Both the position numbers and the translations under genes were made by a program. Positions 1 through 15,100 of a stretch of DNA of 64,000 nt are shown piece after piece (position 1 is the first letter of the stretch; each line of letters starts with the position of its first letter). The notes under the pieces are model-generated. The model had not been told where the DNA came from, made no database searches, and was given only the letters and a program-made list of their open reading frames with translations. This DNA is from Bicyclus anynana. Taxonomy: Eukaryota > Arthropoda > Insecta > Lepidoptera > Nymphalidae. The stretch lies in contig NC_069086.1 of the NCBI RefSeq assembly GCF_947172395.1, forward strand, positions 7,906,501 to 7,970,500. The letters run 5' to 3'.

Positions 1-138
1 ACACCTGTTTATCGCAGGCTCTCCGTTCACAACGTCCCAAGGAATCTTGAATTTAAAACCATTGTAGAATAAAACTTATTTTCTTTTGTTCTCAACAATT
101 TATTATGTCATATTTATAAGTATGGCTTTTGTTTTTAG

Positions 139-3100
139 GTTAGGTGGGGAATCCCATAAGTCAAAACAGGTCCATAAAGCAAAACCAATATGGCGTGAGA
201 GGTTCAACATACATCTTTATGACGATAGCTCTCTAGAGGTCAACGTATGGCACAAAACGAAGCAGAAAAATTTTATGGGAAGGTAAGTGACAAGGTTAAG
301 TAAATATTTTAATGCAAATGGGTGTTTTTGTCATTTATTTTTAAAGATTTTTTACTACAACCTACATACATACTCGTATTTACTCGTAATGAATAGCATC
401 TTAATCATAGTAATTTACGGCGTCAAGGATAAACTTTTGTGTTTTTTATATTTGTTTTTTTGTTGTTTGTCGATAGTATAAAAAAAATCTTTGTTCCTAT
501 ACCATGAATCCTATTGTGATTTTCGCCGTTAGAATACTACGGTGAGGTTTACTTTGTCTGTTATCGACTAATAAACGGACACCTGTGACTTCGTTCGCGT
601 AAAAATCGATGTAAATTGTCATTCTTTCCGTCACTTTACATTTGTGGTAGAGATTTTTGTGACAAAGATCGTGAAAAGAATTACCATACCATCATGATTA
701 TTTCTATCTCCGAGCAGTTCCTACTGCTGTTTTATGGTTTGAAAGTCGTGGTTTACGGTGTAATTACAAGCCAGGTACACATACAACTCATACATAGAGC
801 CTCAATAGCTCAACGGTAAGCAGCGGTGATTCGATCCCCGCCCCGTTGGTCTATTGTCGTACCCACTCCTAATACAGTCTATCCCGACTAATTGGAGGAG
901 AATGGGAATACTGATCATATTTAAAAATATGGCAAATATTAAAAAAAGAAAACTCAGGGTGATGGACACATGGCAACTCTTTTAATGGAATACCACCATA
1001 GTGATGAAAGTTGAACCTCCAACACTAAATTAGATTTCAATATTCAAAATACATATGACCAGTGGCGGTAGCTACGCCCCTGCATATGACCAACGCAGTT
1101 TGCTATATCATATATGTAATTCTTCCACGTGTATATAAACAATCAGCTAAGAGAGACTCCATTTAAATTGTGATAATAGCGTACTTTAAGTTTAAAGGTC
1201 TCTGAAGTAATTTAACATAGGCGATTAGGCATTATAGTTCTTAGTGCCATAAACAATACATCGTGACAATGACGTCGTATTATAGAATTACCTACGCGTA
1301 AAGATATGATTAAATAATAATAGACATGACGTAGAGCCATATGAACATAATTTTGTTTTTGTTTTTCATCGATACCTATTGTGTATAACGTGTCTTTACT
1401 TCCGTATACCTGTGATGTATTCGCCACTTCGGGTTGTTAGAAAATATCGCTGGACATACATTTTCAAATCGGTTCTGTAGTTTTTGAGCCTTTTCGATGC
1501 AAGCAAACTCCTCCTCGTTATAATATTAGTATAGATTTCATCATAATCATTATCCGCCTATTTTAATATCAGTAGGTAATGTCAGTAAGACTAAGATGCG
1601 CGCTATGATATATCTCGTGAAGACAAGAAGACATTGTTGACCAATAGCGGCGGATCAAAAACTTCGCTGTCTCTTGTCGTTGCCATGGGGCACATGCAAT
1701 TCTCAGCCCGGAAGTTAGTGTTACAGTCCCATGGCAGCAGCAGCATATAGCAGCGTGGTGAACCTAAATTCTATATCCTAACTAAAAATATGTATGAGAA
1801 TGACAGATCGAATGTCATTCCCATACATTTATAATTTTCGAAGCATTTGCGATTGTATAGAAAGAGAATCAAAGTGCCATACGGCTACAGGCCCAGGTCT
1901 CTTAGTCAGCTTAGGCTCATCACGCTGCTATGCTGCATCTGTCACGGTCACAGGTAATAAGGCTAGTTTAATATATAGTATCTGTTTGTATGGTGGAAAG
2001 TTACGAACATGGTTAGATGAACAATGCTCCGAAATCATGTAACTGTATTTCGTATTACGTTGCATAACGTATATGTGTCCTACAGGTGTGTCATCGATCT
2101 GTCTCAGCTCGAGAAGGAGAAGACTCACGACCTGTGGCAAGAGCTGGAGTGCGGTTTCGGTTCAGTGCACCTGCTGGTCACTCTCAGTGGCTCGGAGAGG
2201 TGCTTGCCTGTCGACAACGTGCTCACTCTCACTAACGGCTTACACCATGAACCGCCTCAAGAAGAAAAGTTCGTAAGTATTTATCCATATTCGGCCCACT
2301 GTTGAGCACGAGTCTCATCTCAGAATGAGAGGGGTTAGGCTAATTGTCCACCACGTTGACCCAGTGGGGCAGAGTTCACACACAGAGAATTAAGAAAATT
2401 CTCAAATGTGCAGGTATCCTCGATGCTTTTCCTTCGCCGTTTGATACACGTGATATTTAATTTCTTAAGTATTTTCGTAAATATTTACCTTAAATAATAA
2501 ATATGTAACCACGGTGAAGCCGAACAAGAAACACTTAACCTACCAAATACCTACCTTTTACGTAAAATTTTCATAAGTACACGATAACAAGCTAAAAAAT
2601 CTTTTATATCAAGAAAAATCAAGGAAAACTGAACTTTACGATTTTTCATGTAAACTGAGCTGAAAATAAGAGTAGATTTTATGAGTTTTATACGTAGACT
2701 AGTGCGCCCACGACTTCTTCCGCGTGGAATTCAGTTTTTCACAAATCCCGGGGGAACAATGAATTTTTCCGGAATGAAAAGTAGCCTATGTGTTTGTTAA
2801 TCCTGAGTAAAATCTATTTTCATTCCAAATCGCCGCAAAAATTGACAAAGTTTCATACAAACTTTTATCTCCTATTTTATCCCCTTGGGGGTAGAATCCT
2901 TTAGGGGATGCCTCTACCATATACTATAACATCTACCTGTTTGCCAAATTTCATTCCGATCCGTCCATTGGTTTTGGTTGTGCGTTGATAGATCACTATG
3001 TCAGTCAATCAACCTTTGAGTTTTTTTCATTTAGATTAGAATTTATACAGACTTTGTTTCTTTAACATCACGGGGATTTTCATCTCGTTTTAAACAATAA

Positions 3101-6100
3101 TCTTCAAGACTGACAGTCGCGGGTCTTCCATATTTAATGTTAAACCAACCTATTGTTTCAAGCTAAGATTAAAGGTCAACATAAAAATAAGATGTGATAG
3201 ACAAGTATCCATCTTAACTTTAAATGTTAAGTGGATATGACGCAAACACCTCCAAGCTAATCATAATAAATTAACAAGAATGATTGAATCACAATATAGA
3301 TATCTAGTATTTATACGAAGTCACAAGTAAACTTTTAGTTGTGTTTATTTATTTAAATGAAGAACAGCCACAATTGAGTGTGTTGAAACCGCTTAAAACT
3401 GACCAAGGTTTGTCTTTTCTAATGACCACCAATAAGGTCAGTACCTACGCATATTTTAAACGTTTAAAAATAGATAAAGACTAAGTTGTAGATATTTGGG
3501 ACTTGCTGTAACATTGAACACTGAATCGTGTTATGCCGAACGCGTAGGCTTTGTTATGCCAAGGTAAACTAATTATTTCCGACTTTCTTGAAATGTCCAC
3601 GTGTAAGAGTTAGTTTACTAACAACAATGTTAGCCCAGGATTACATTTTACAATAAATTACTATAAAGTTAATTTTTATCAATTTTCAAGTAATTGCTTC
3701 ATCTTGATGAGACGCTCAATTTTATGGACGAAAATTCTTGATTGTGGTAGCTAACTGGGTTTCCAGGCAATAAAAATTCTGAGCGTCAGAACAAGATAGT
3801 ACCCCGCAATTTTTAGGACATTGTGGCTGTTAAGTCGTTTAGCTCCAAGATCCAGTTTATCTTTATATCAAATTTCATCCAAATCGGATAACCGTAAAAA
3901 GGTAACAGATAGACAAACTTTCTTTCGCATTCATAATTATTCATAATCATACTTCATACTAATATTATAAAGGCGAAAATTTGTGTGTAAGTATGTTTGT
4001 TCCTCTTTTACGCTGCAGCTACTAAAGCGATTTGGCTAAAATTTGGAATGGAAATAGATTTTACTCTGGATGAACACATAGGCTACTTTTCCTCCCGGAA
4101 AAATCCACGGTTCTCGCGGGATTTGTGAAAAACTGAATTCCACGCGGACGAAGTCGCGGGCCTCCGCTAGTATTAGTATAAATAAAAAAAATATTTCCAA
4201 TTGACCGGTCAATTGCTTCCAGCAATGGTACAGACTGGACAACTGGAGCGAAGTCGGCCAGTTGACGGTCACAGTGCACGGCGCGCGAGGCCTGACCGCG
4301 CTCAACATCAGTGGAAACGTCAACGCCTACTGCGTGCTGGAGCTGGACAACTCTAGGATACAAACACACACTGTCCGCGGTACCTCCGAACACAATTGGA
4401 ATAAGAATTTTAACTTGTAAGTAATTCCAACATTTATTTACAACTGTTTCATCCGCTTCTGATTTAATTCACTACAAAAAGTATCCTGTAATCTTCTTCG
4501 TATTATGGTCTACTACTCTAAAATTTTAAATGATGACTCTAAGTTCGTCATTACGAGTACAAGTAAAAACTCTAACGGACAAAAATGGTTGACAAACAAG
4601 ACAATAACTTTGTTTAGAATTTTCCTTTTATTTATGGACTTTCCCCGTTCTCACGGTAATATGCGGAAATATGGAGATATAGTATAATAGCCTACGTTAC
4701 TCGATGATAATGTAGCCTTCTAATTTTATTAAAGCCCGCGACTTTGTACGTTCGTAGATCTCCTTAAATCGACCCTGTCGCATTATGCGTTTTTAGCGAA
4801 CGTCTACTAACTTTGAATTACCTATCTGTAAAATTGACGGCCTTCGCGGTGCAGTGGTATGCGCGGTGGACTTACAAGACGTAGGTCCTGGGCTAGAGCC
4901 CCGGCTGAACCGATTGAAGTTTTCTTAATTGGTCCACGTCTGGCTGGGAGACTTCAGCCGTGGTTAGTTACCACCAGACTGGAAAAGACGTACCGCCAAG
5001 CGATTTAGCTCTCCGGTACGATGCCGTGTAGAAACCGTGATGTGGATTTTTATCCTCCTCCTAATATGTTAGCCCGCTTCCATCTTAGAATGCATCATCA
5101 CTTGCTATCAAGTGAGATTGTAGTCAAGGGCTAACTTGTAAAGGATTTTAAAAAATCCATTATAATCATTTATTTTGCAGTTCTGTAAACGATATCACAT
5201 CAGCGCTAGACATCACACTGTACGACGAGTCAATAATACAGTCAATGAAAGGTGAAACTATAGGCAAAGTGTCGATACCTTTGTTGAGGATAATGAACAA
5301 CGAGAAACGGTGGTACGCGCTAAAAGACAGATCGAAAAAACACAGCGCAAGAGGAAACTGTCCGAGGATATTGTTGGAAATGTCACTCGTCTGGAATCCG
5401 GTAAGATTTCAAAATATTTTCTGATTAAAAATAACTACGTACCTTTATTTTCAAACCAAAACAATTGTGAAAGTCTTGTTATAGTAATTATAGCCCAGTG
5501 GAAATTTCCTCTGCCACAGAATACATAATTATGTACGTCTGCCTTTGATTCGGAGAGCGTAGGTTCGAATCCAGTCCGGGGCATGCCACTTCCAACTTTT
5601 CAGTTTTGAGCATTTTTAGAAACGTTATTCATATAATAACATTTGTCTCAAACGGTGAAGGAAAACATCGTGAGCAAATATCTGCATACCTGAGAATTTT
5701 CTTAGATTTCTAGGTGTGTGAAGTCTGCCAATGCATTGGGCCAGCGTGTTATGACTAGGTATGTAAAGTCTGCATTGGGCCTGCGTGGTGGACTATTGGC
5801 CTAACCCCTCTCATTCTGAGAGGAGACTTGTGCTCAACAGTGAGTGAGAATATGGGTTGCTAATGATGAATGATGAACTCAATATTACTTTGCAGGTAAA
5901 GGCATCGATGCGCGTGCTAAGCCCAAAGGAAACCAGATACATTCAGAAACCACCTAAATTCGATATCCCACTTATTTATAGTAATTTAATATTTATCAAA
6001 AACATTTTCAAATTCTTCCAAAATGGAAATGAACACTACAAGTAAGTTGAAATTCATTATTCTATTGTTTGTATGTCAAATACGTACTTATGAATATTTA

Positions 6101-9100
6101 TTAGAGTACATTCTATATTTACAAAGATTATTGAACTTACCTCATTAATGATAAATCGTTATAAAAGACGGTTATTAACTATTAACTTACTATTTACTTA
6201 CTGCCTACATACATATACTACGTACATAGTAGACTGTGTTTAAAAAATAATTGATTTGTACAATCGAAAATAAATGCAATGATTATAATATTATTGTACT
6301 AAATTTAAACATAAGAATTATAAAAAGGCTTCAAAATTAAACAGACATTTTTAGTTGGGTGGTTAAAATGTAGCGCTCTGCCTTCGTTGAACTCTTTTTC
6401 TTTCAAGTCGTAATTTTGACTTTAATGAAATTCTTCTATTTATTAAATATCCCAATGTATAATGTTATAATATAAATGCAAGTTTTTTTGTATATTGTTA
6501 ACCTTGAGACGACCCAACATTAAAAAAATGAGAGAGTATTCTCTCAACATAGAGACTCTCTTTAAATTGAGTTAGATTTTATTTACAAATAGAATACTAG
6601 GTGTATCAACTTCTTAAAGTGTTTGCAATGTATTTCGGGTGTGTATGTGCGTGTGTGTGTGTGTGTGTGTTATGTGTGAGTGTGTGTATGAGTGCTGTGT
6701 TCGAAGATAATGGTTGCCGATGTAATAACGGGCACCTACTCCTCAGGGAGATGGACAAAATGGATGGCAGTCTTTTGTAGGCAACACTGTTTATGGATAA
6801 TGGTTTTCCACTTAGCATCAGGTGGGTCAATGCTAAGTATAATCGTTTCAAAAAAAAATATAATTAATGTTAAAACGTCGTTTATTTTCAGGCGAGTGTT
6901 TGAATGGGAAAATCAAGAAAAATCAATCTGTGCATTACTCGGATGGCTGATATTTTGGTACTTCTTTAGAATGTGGATGACGCCACTTTTGTTGACGTTA
7001 CCTTTTGCCCACTACTGGCTTACCCAAAGAAGTAAGTACCTACCTTACTTACCTACTTTTAAAAAATATTCGACTTGCGTAATTTTAAAATAATAAAATA
7101 GAACAGTATAGAGTTAGGAAAAGGCTTATAGGTATTATAAATACTTTGAATAAAAAAGAAAGAATGAAGAAAATAAGAAAATTAAAGCATTAGAGCCAAA
7201 CTTTCTAATTTTGAAATATGAATAAGAGAATAAGAGTAGATAATAGTGGTGGTACATTCGTACTGAAAAACCTTGTTCATCAAGCATTCGGACAAAAAAA
7301 CTATGACAAACAATTGGTCTAAAAACCCTTATTGAAAACGCTGAGAAAATAATCGTCGCACTTTGTGTTCAAATAGGACATAAATAATAAATTAATCAAT
7401 CTCATATTTAGCTTGCTTCACTCGCAAAGGGTAGTGGCACCAAAAGTAGAACGTTTAAGCGTTTTATGCAACTTTGAATATTTGTAAATCAAATATTTTA
7501 AGACAATAATACTTTTTTTATCATAGCATATATCTTAATGAGATATTTTTTAAATCCCCTACCTATAGATTGTTTTTCTATTCCTGAGGCACAGTACTTT
7601 TTTTCTAAATGAAAGATACCTTAAGTGCTTTTCAAAAGATACTGCTACCAACGTATATGCAAAAAACAAAATTTCAATATTATGATCATTTTGTTGTTTT
7701 TAGATCCCGAAACGTAGGTATGGAGAACAGAACTTTAATAAAAAAATTCAAAATTCATTTATTTAAACGTCAAGTTATGTCATGGTTTAGTGGTAGGTGG
7801 TAATTAAATTCGACAAGTTAAAATTAAAGTTACGAGGGTTCCAAACAGAGTAGCAGTAAGTTTAAATTTAAAAAAATAATAATAACGAATTGATTTTCAG
7901 ATAATAATGTTCCCGTCCCGTTATACCAGATCGCTGATGAAGAATATCAAGAGGAAGAACAGGAAACCAAGGTAATACCTAACTCCATAAAATATGTTAT
8001 GTAGTTTTAAATGCTTAATTTTAAATATAAAGCACATGACCGAAATCTACTATCAAAAACATATTTACTGAGCCATCGTCTCCCATCCCAACTAAATATC
8101 ATAAAAATACCATTCGTTTACCATAAATACCAAGCAGCTGAAAACATTAAGTCTATATGAGTAAGTAATAAGAATGTTAGTATAAATAATATATAAATTT
8201 TATCGTATTACTTAAGTATGTTGTTTACTACGAATATCCTTGATATTTGCTTATTTAATTGGGTGCAATTTTACATATCCGTGCCATTCGTAGGTATTCA
8301 AATGAGTAACGTAAAATGTAGTATGTGTACTTACAGCTTCTTAAGACAACTCACAATATCAATGGCGGCATTTCCTTTCCAGTCTATATTTAATGCATGG
8401 AAGGTTACAGCTATGTATTTTAATGTGCATGATTTGATACCCACGTGTGTTACTTATTGTTTAAAGTTCAATCTCGCTGTCCAATTATCCATATGACAGT
8501 AATTACCAATATGAAAAGTATGTTTCTCATACCTGTTATATAAACCAGTTTTACCGGAGCGTCGACTCACGGAAGTTGATTAAAAAAATCCCCATAAAGT
8601 TTATTTCTTTCGCAAGCAAGCGAGTTGGAATTAGTCATCAAAAACAAAATAAATTCATCACGTATTAATACGAAGAAAGCTTTTTTTACTTCAAATTGAA
8701 GCAACCTAAACATAAGGCTATTGTTTGCATAAGTTAGTCTTGATAGAAATATACTTAATGTAGGTTCACCGAGGGATGTTACTGATTACTATAAGATGAT
8801 AGTGTGATATACACTAAACAACTATTGTAACCATGTGTGTGTGTGATTTGTTTATAAAAGAAGGTCGTAAGTGCATCTGCTTAAAACTGCTTTGTTGTTG
8901 TTAATGTAGTTAATTAGTGTTGACCCGGACTGTACAACATTCAGTCTTTCACTAGTAATCAACGACGTATACATAGGTACAATACGTTGCTACTAATGAT
9001 TCATTTTAAACGACTCGTCTAACCTGCCGTTAGGTTTACGCTTCGGCCTGGTTTTTTCCGAATGACTCATTGCTTTTACGTCAGCCTTTTTTATCGAGAA

Positions 9101-12100
9101 TCTTAGAAAAAAATATTAAGTCTGATCCTATTTGGGTATATCACAAATAATACAATTAATTTGACTTTCTTTGCGCCATGGAGTCGCCGAGCCAAAAAAT
9201 TTCACTGCGACTAGACGCCGATATGCATCCAGTATTCTTGTCACCATTCCACGTGGGTGTGATTTGTATAGCTATTAGGATAAGTTAGCTAAGTTTCTTA
9301 TTGACTTCGCGCATACTTTATATATTTACCCAATCTCAAACTCTTTTTATTCAAATGGGCACCTTTGAATATCAAACATGATCGGGTTTTTGTGAAGTGA
9401 TAAACGATATAACAACATTACGTACTTGTTAACTAAAATGGCTTTGTAACGTTACTTAAATTTACACCTGACACTTTTTAGAAAACAGTACAAAACAAAG
9501 TCACTTCCCATCGTTCCTCAAGGTTTATGTAGGTATTATTTACGCTTAGATTTTTAATGAGGTTTTCATAAATAGAATCGCGTGGAACTTAGTTTTTCAC
9601 AAATCCCTCGGGATGAACTAGTCTATGTGTTCATCCAGACTAAAATCTATTTCCATTAAAATTTCAGCCAAATCGGTTCAGTAGTTGCGGCGTTATAGAG
9701 GAACAAACATCCAAGTATCCAAACAAACATCCATACAAACTTTCGCGTTTGTAATATTAGTAGGTAGGATCGGATTCAGTGTCAAAGTCCAGTGTTGCCA
9801 GAAGGTTACTTTTGTAACCTTTTAGGTGATTTTTTGACTGCATTGGTAACTTTTAGGTTACATTAATAAAAAGGTTACTTTTACGTGATATTTCGGAATT
9901 TTTAGAATTAACTTACAATTTCGTATATCTAAAACAGAACGGTCGTTAAATCAAGAAATGCGGACAAATGCTCAAGAACTCATCGATGTTTCTGTGTCAA
10001 TCTCACTATAAATGAAGACGTTACAATTGACGTTGCGAAATAAGCAAGTTGCAGTCACATTGAATTTCATAAAAAAATCAAGTATGAATTTAAGAAATTA
10101 ACGTCTATTGTTTTTTAAATCCTTGCTCTTTAATTGTATTTTTCTTATCCCATAAGTAAAAGGCAAACAATCAGGGCCTTACTTAAGATGATTCTATTTA
10201 CGAGTAAAATCTCCTTCGGTTTGTAGTAATTTAGTACTTGGCTAGTATTCGTAACAGACAGATATTAAAAAAAAAAAACAAAATTACTTTAGCCCCCAGA
10301 GGCTGAAATGGTGGTTTAGCCATGCTGTGGAACGCAAAAAGCAAGAGTAGTAGTAGTCAAAAGGTTACTTTTTACACAAAAAGGTTACTTTTTTTAACAT
10401 TTCGGGTAACTTCTCATAAGATCCAACTGGCAACACTGCCAAAGTCAAACATTCCTGAAATAGAATAACTACACTTGCAGTCGTAGGTACGCTCATTTAC
10501 CGACTGCTACACGAGTCCTTAGTTTATTTAAACGAGTAGGTACATGATTATGTTTATGTGAACATTTATGTATATAATTTAAGTAATTAAGCAATGTTAA
10601 AATTAAGTAATGGGAAGGTCGACTAGTGTAATTAATAAGTAGATAGTTTTACATTAATGATAAAGTTGTTACTATACGTAGTTATTCTCTACGTATAGAA
10701 AGTAAAATATTAGTTTTACGTGTATCCTAACACTTCCTAACACTATAGTTTTGTTATTAGAGAAATTTGTTTTAAAAATAGACTAATTTATAACATTTAA
10801 TTGGCGCCATACTCAGGCCAATTATAGAAGAACCTGTATCGCACTCATAGTCAAGAACAAAATTATCTGTCATTTTCTGACGAAAACGAGCTTAGATTTT
10901 GTATATATCTTATACTAAACTAGAAGTTTTTGCCCGTTTTTTATACAATTCAATTACACAAAAAGGTATTTTTACGGACGGACACGATTACAACTATTTA
11001 ACATCGATTCTATAGAGACAGTTTTTATAATCGCATTAGATCGTTGATCATATACTTTGACAGAAAAGTAACGTCTAGCGAGGCAGGTCCTATTCAATAA
11101 TTGGTCTGAGGCGCCATCGTTATGCTAAATAAATAATCCAAATATCAACTTTATTGGACTCGAACAGACGATAATATATAGGTACACAAATACCTATTAA
11201 ACGTCGATAAAAACCTTGTAAAAAAGGAATCGACAATCAAAATAACATTAGCCAGTTTTTACCCTAGTCATCATCATACAATAGAAGATAATTGATGTGT
11301 TGAATGGAATGAATAAGAAATACCACCGAAAAATATAGAAACATTAAATTATGTACGTAGTTTTAGCAATCATTGTTTATGAAATAGCCATTGACGTCAT
11401 CTCATAACATAGTGCGCATTGGCCAAAAAACCCAGTCTTCATCACAAAATACAAGTTATTCAATTGGTATCCACGATACAGAATGTAAAATACTGTCTAA
11501 CGGCCAGTTTCTTCATCGCAAGTAACAGTCAAAGTAACGTCATAAATCAAAAGTGACGGTCTTATTCACTGAAAAATAAAGTCTTCTTTACTACTTAATA
11601 CTTTTACTGTTAGAAACTGGCTGTTAGATAGTACAAACATTTCGAAGCTGTGACGTAGCTTCTATGAGGCTAGATGGTGACGTGCACTCAACTCCTGAAG
11701 CTCAAAGATCCCCTCAGGTCTACAAAGCTAAACATAAGTCGCTATTATGCATAAATAGGTATACTTACATAATATGTAAATCAATGAAAATCAAACACAC
11801 AAAATGAAATCTTAATTAACCAAAAATTAGATACAAAACCAAGTATTTAATTGCCTGTGGTCTCCACACTAGTTGTCAGAATTAATACTTTTCCAAAAAA
11901 GCTTATTTGAAAATTTTTAATAAATATAGGTAGGTGAAGTAGATATCTGAGTGAGATTTAAAAAGACAGACAGACAGCAGAAAGATAATGTTAAAGACTT
12001 ACCTAAAATTCATCAATGTTTTTTCTTCTATCAATATTAATGAAAATACATTTATATTTATTTATGGTTTTGTTACAGGACGATAAGACGATTAAATCAA

Positions 12101-15100
12101 GAATCAATGAACTTCAAGATCTCACAATAACAATCAAGACTGCAATCGACTATGTAGTGTCACTTCTTGAAAGGATAAAGAAGTAAGGAATTCATAAAAT
12201 TATAGTAATTTAATAAACTACCCAGTGAAATCTAAGTATAGTACCTATTCATAGTACCTACAGTAGTATATAGTGGTTAGCCGGGTGTGGGTTCGAATCC
12301 AGTCCGGGGCATGCACCTCCAACTTTTCAGTTGTGAGCATTTTAAGAAATTAAATATCACGTGTCTCAAACGGTGAAGGAAAACATCGTGAGGAAACCTG
12401 AATATCAGAGATTTTTTAATTTCTCTGCGTGTGTGAAGTCTGCCAATCCGCATTGGGCCAGCGTGGTGTACTATTGGCCTAACCCCGCTTATTCTGAGAG
12501 GAGACTCGAGCTCAGCAGTTAGCCGAATATGGGTTGATAATGATGATTCATTGTACCTATTCTAGAAACAACTAAGTTTAACCACCGTAGCTTTTTCTAT
12601 TCTGTGCAACTAACACTTTCGCTTGGCATTGGTATCAAGGGTCGCAAGCGGCGAGCTTTGGTCCACCGACGAACTTTTTGAACAATAACAGTGAAAACAA
12701 ATTTTTTTTTTTCTCCAAGAAACATACTTTTATTAATACAATTATTTAACCAGATCCATAAATAAACATCATATTATTATGATCTCCTTATCTATACTAA
12801 TATTATAAAGAGGTAAAGTTTGTAAGTTTGTAACAATTCTTTGAAATGGGGTAATCTTCGGAACTACTGGTCCGATTTTAAAAATTCTTTCACCAGTAGA
12901 ATTCTACGTTATCGGGGAGTGCTATAGGCTATATTTTATATTTCTATCATATATAACTATTGAGTTATAGCGGGTTTTCTCTTACAGGTCGGACCGAAAA
13001 ACTTACTTATTCGCATGCGCTGCCTCAACCATTGCGTATAACTGAAATAAATGTATGGAGGCTTTTTGAACCTTTAAAAGTTCTACAAAAAAGTCCGCGA
13101 CATGTCTATCTTTTATATTTTAGCAGATATAGTACCTTTAGTACTCTAATAAATTATTTAAATTTTAAACTAAGGTTTACGTCATTATTTACACAACTAA
13201 ACTTAAATCCTTATCAAAATAAATTATTTAATAATCACAAGGATATTATAGAGATTAAATTTGCCCTATACAGTATGTTAATTAGTTATATAGTTTCGGA
13301 GATAATACAAAATTTCTGAAAGTCGCAGAAATGCCGCTATATGACGCCCCGCGGTTTCAATTACGTGGTTCCCGTTCCCGTGTGAATATGAGAACCAAAC
13401 ATAGCCTATGACACTCGCAAATAATGTATTGCTTGCTTTCTATTGGTAAAAGAATTTTCCAAATCGGTCCAGTAGATCCAGAGATTACCCCCGACAACCA
13501 CACAAACTTTACCTCTTTATAGTAGTAGCAAGAAGTTGGGAAATTATAGTCTTTTGGTCATTGCACCACGCACAAAAGGCTAGACCAATTTTGCTGAGGG
13601 TAGGGATAGGATAGGGGTAGGGAAGGGGTAGGATAGAAGGGTAGGGGTAATTTAGGGAAAGTGAAGGGTAGGGTACGGATAAGGTGGGGGTAGTGTAGGG
13701 TAGGGGCAAGGTAGAGGTAGGGGAAGGATATGGAACGTATAGAGTAGGGGAGGAGTAGAATAGGGGTAGGGTAGGGTAAGGTAGGGTAGGGGTAGGGTAG
13801 GGTAGGGGCAAGGTAGAGGTAGGGGAAGCATAAGATAAGATAAGATAAATATACTTTATTTGCACACCACAAAGACAAAAACAAGTGAAATAAAAAACAA
13901 ATTAGGAAGAGATCAGCATACAAAAGGCGGCCTTATCGCTAAGTAGCGATTTCTTCCAGGCAACCTTCAGTTTAGGAAAACTTAAGCATATGCAACGTAT
14001 AGGGTAGGGGATGAGTAGGATAGGGGTAGGGTAGGGTAAGGTAGGGTAGGGGTAGGGTAGGGTTAGGGTAGGGGTAGGTAGGGGTAGGGAAGGGTTAGCG
14101 TTAGCGGTACGGTAGGAGTAAGGTAGGGGTAGGGTAGGGTAAGGTTGGGTAGGTTCACGAGCAGGGTAAGGTAGAGGTAGAGAAGTTTACATAAATTTTT
14201 ACGCGGACGAAGTCGCGGGCGTCCGCTAGTACTTTTATAAGGGGGTATACCTGGGTTCCCGGGGCCGACGTTGTATTGGCCGGTGAGCAATCAGCTTTGA
14301 TTATTATCTCTCTCTATGGTACTATGTTAGAGAGATATCGGGGCCGACGTTGTATTGGCCGGTGAGCAATCAGCTTTGATTATTATCTCTCTCTATGGTA
14401 CTATGTTAGAGAGATATAGGAAGTAATTCATAGCTCTCACACTGTCGAGTTCAAACCACTTAGTTGCAGAATTATAGGCTATATATATATTATAGGCATG
14501 GGCTGGATTTGTATTTTTTTAAAATGATTTATTAAAAAAAATTGAATCACCCTGGAGTGTACTGTTATGTACATATCATAGAATCGAATCCTCATGAATC
14601 AATGTTATATTTAGAATATTAAACTTATTTTATTTTGTTTCAGCTTGGTAAACTTTAGCGTGCCTTACTTGAGCTACCTGGTCATCATAACTCTGATTGG
14701 TTTAACGATAGCTCTCTATTTGATTCCAGTCAATTACTTATTTATGGCTCTTGGTAAGTAAATCTGTTATCAATTTTAACGATGACTTTTTAAAATCGAT
14801 CGATTGATTTATGGAACTGATCCACGATGACTTTTTGAAAACGATCGATCGAAGCTTCATTCGTCTTGCTTCACATATTTTGATTTAATTAAGAGGCACT
14901 TGCGTTATTGTCTGAAATTCAAAGTTGCTCCTCCCATTAATGTTAAAGTTTCTGAAATACTATATTGTTTTTTAGGTTTCTTCATAAATTTAAGTACTTT
15001 TTTCTGGGTAATATTTCAGCCAGCATTCATCTATCCGTTTAGAACACTAACATTATATAGGCGAGCAGTGTGTGTGTGTTTGTTCCTCCTTCATGGGTCA

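Noticed and set aside
1..138. Missing upstream C2 exon of copy A at the left edge
   Set aside because: No donor site or homologous coding sequence is seen before 139; this is intron, and the preceding exon lies outside the window.
797..860. tRNA-like boxes at the heads of many SINEs (also 4839, 47290, 52808, 59560, 60120)
   Set aside because: Each has degenerate A/B boxes followed by a shared SINE body; no intact cloverleaf with acceptor stem was found, so they are not tRNA genes.
6606..6851. Threonine/histidine-rich minus-strand frame
   Set aside because: Arises from the (GT)n microsatellite in an intron.
12960..13319. 119-codon open frame
   Set aside because: Lies between opposite transposon fragments, begins in repeat sequence and shows no domain or splice signals; AT-rich chance frame is the simpler reading.
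13509..14290. Long proline/leucine/tyrosine-rich frames on the minus strand
   Set aside because: They are translations of the GGGTA minisatellite in two overlapping frames, with no splice sites or domain; low-complexity artefacts.
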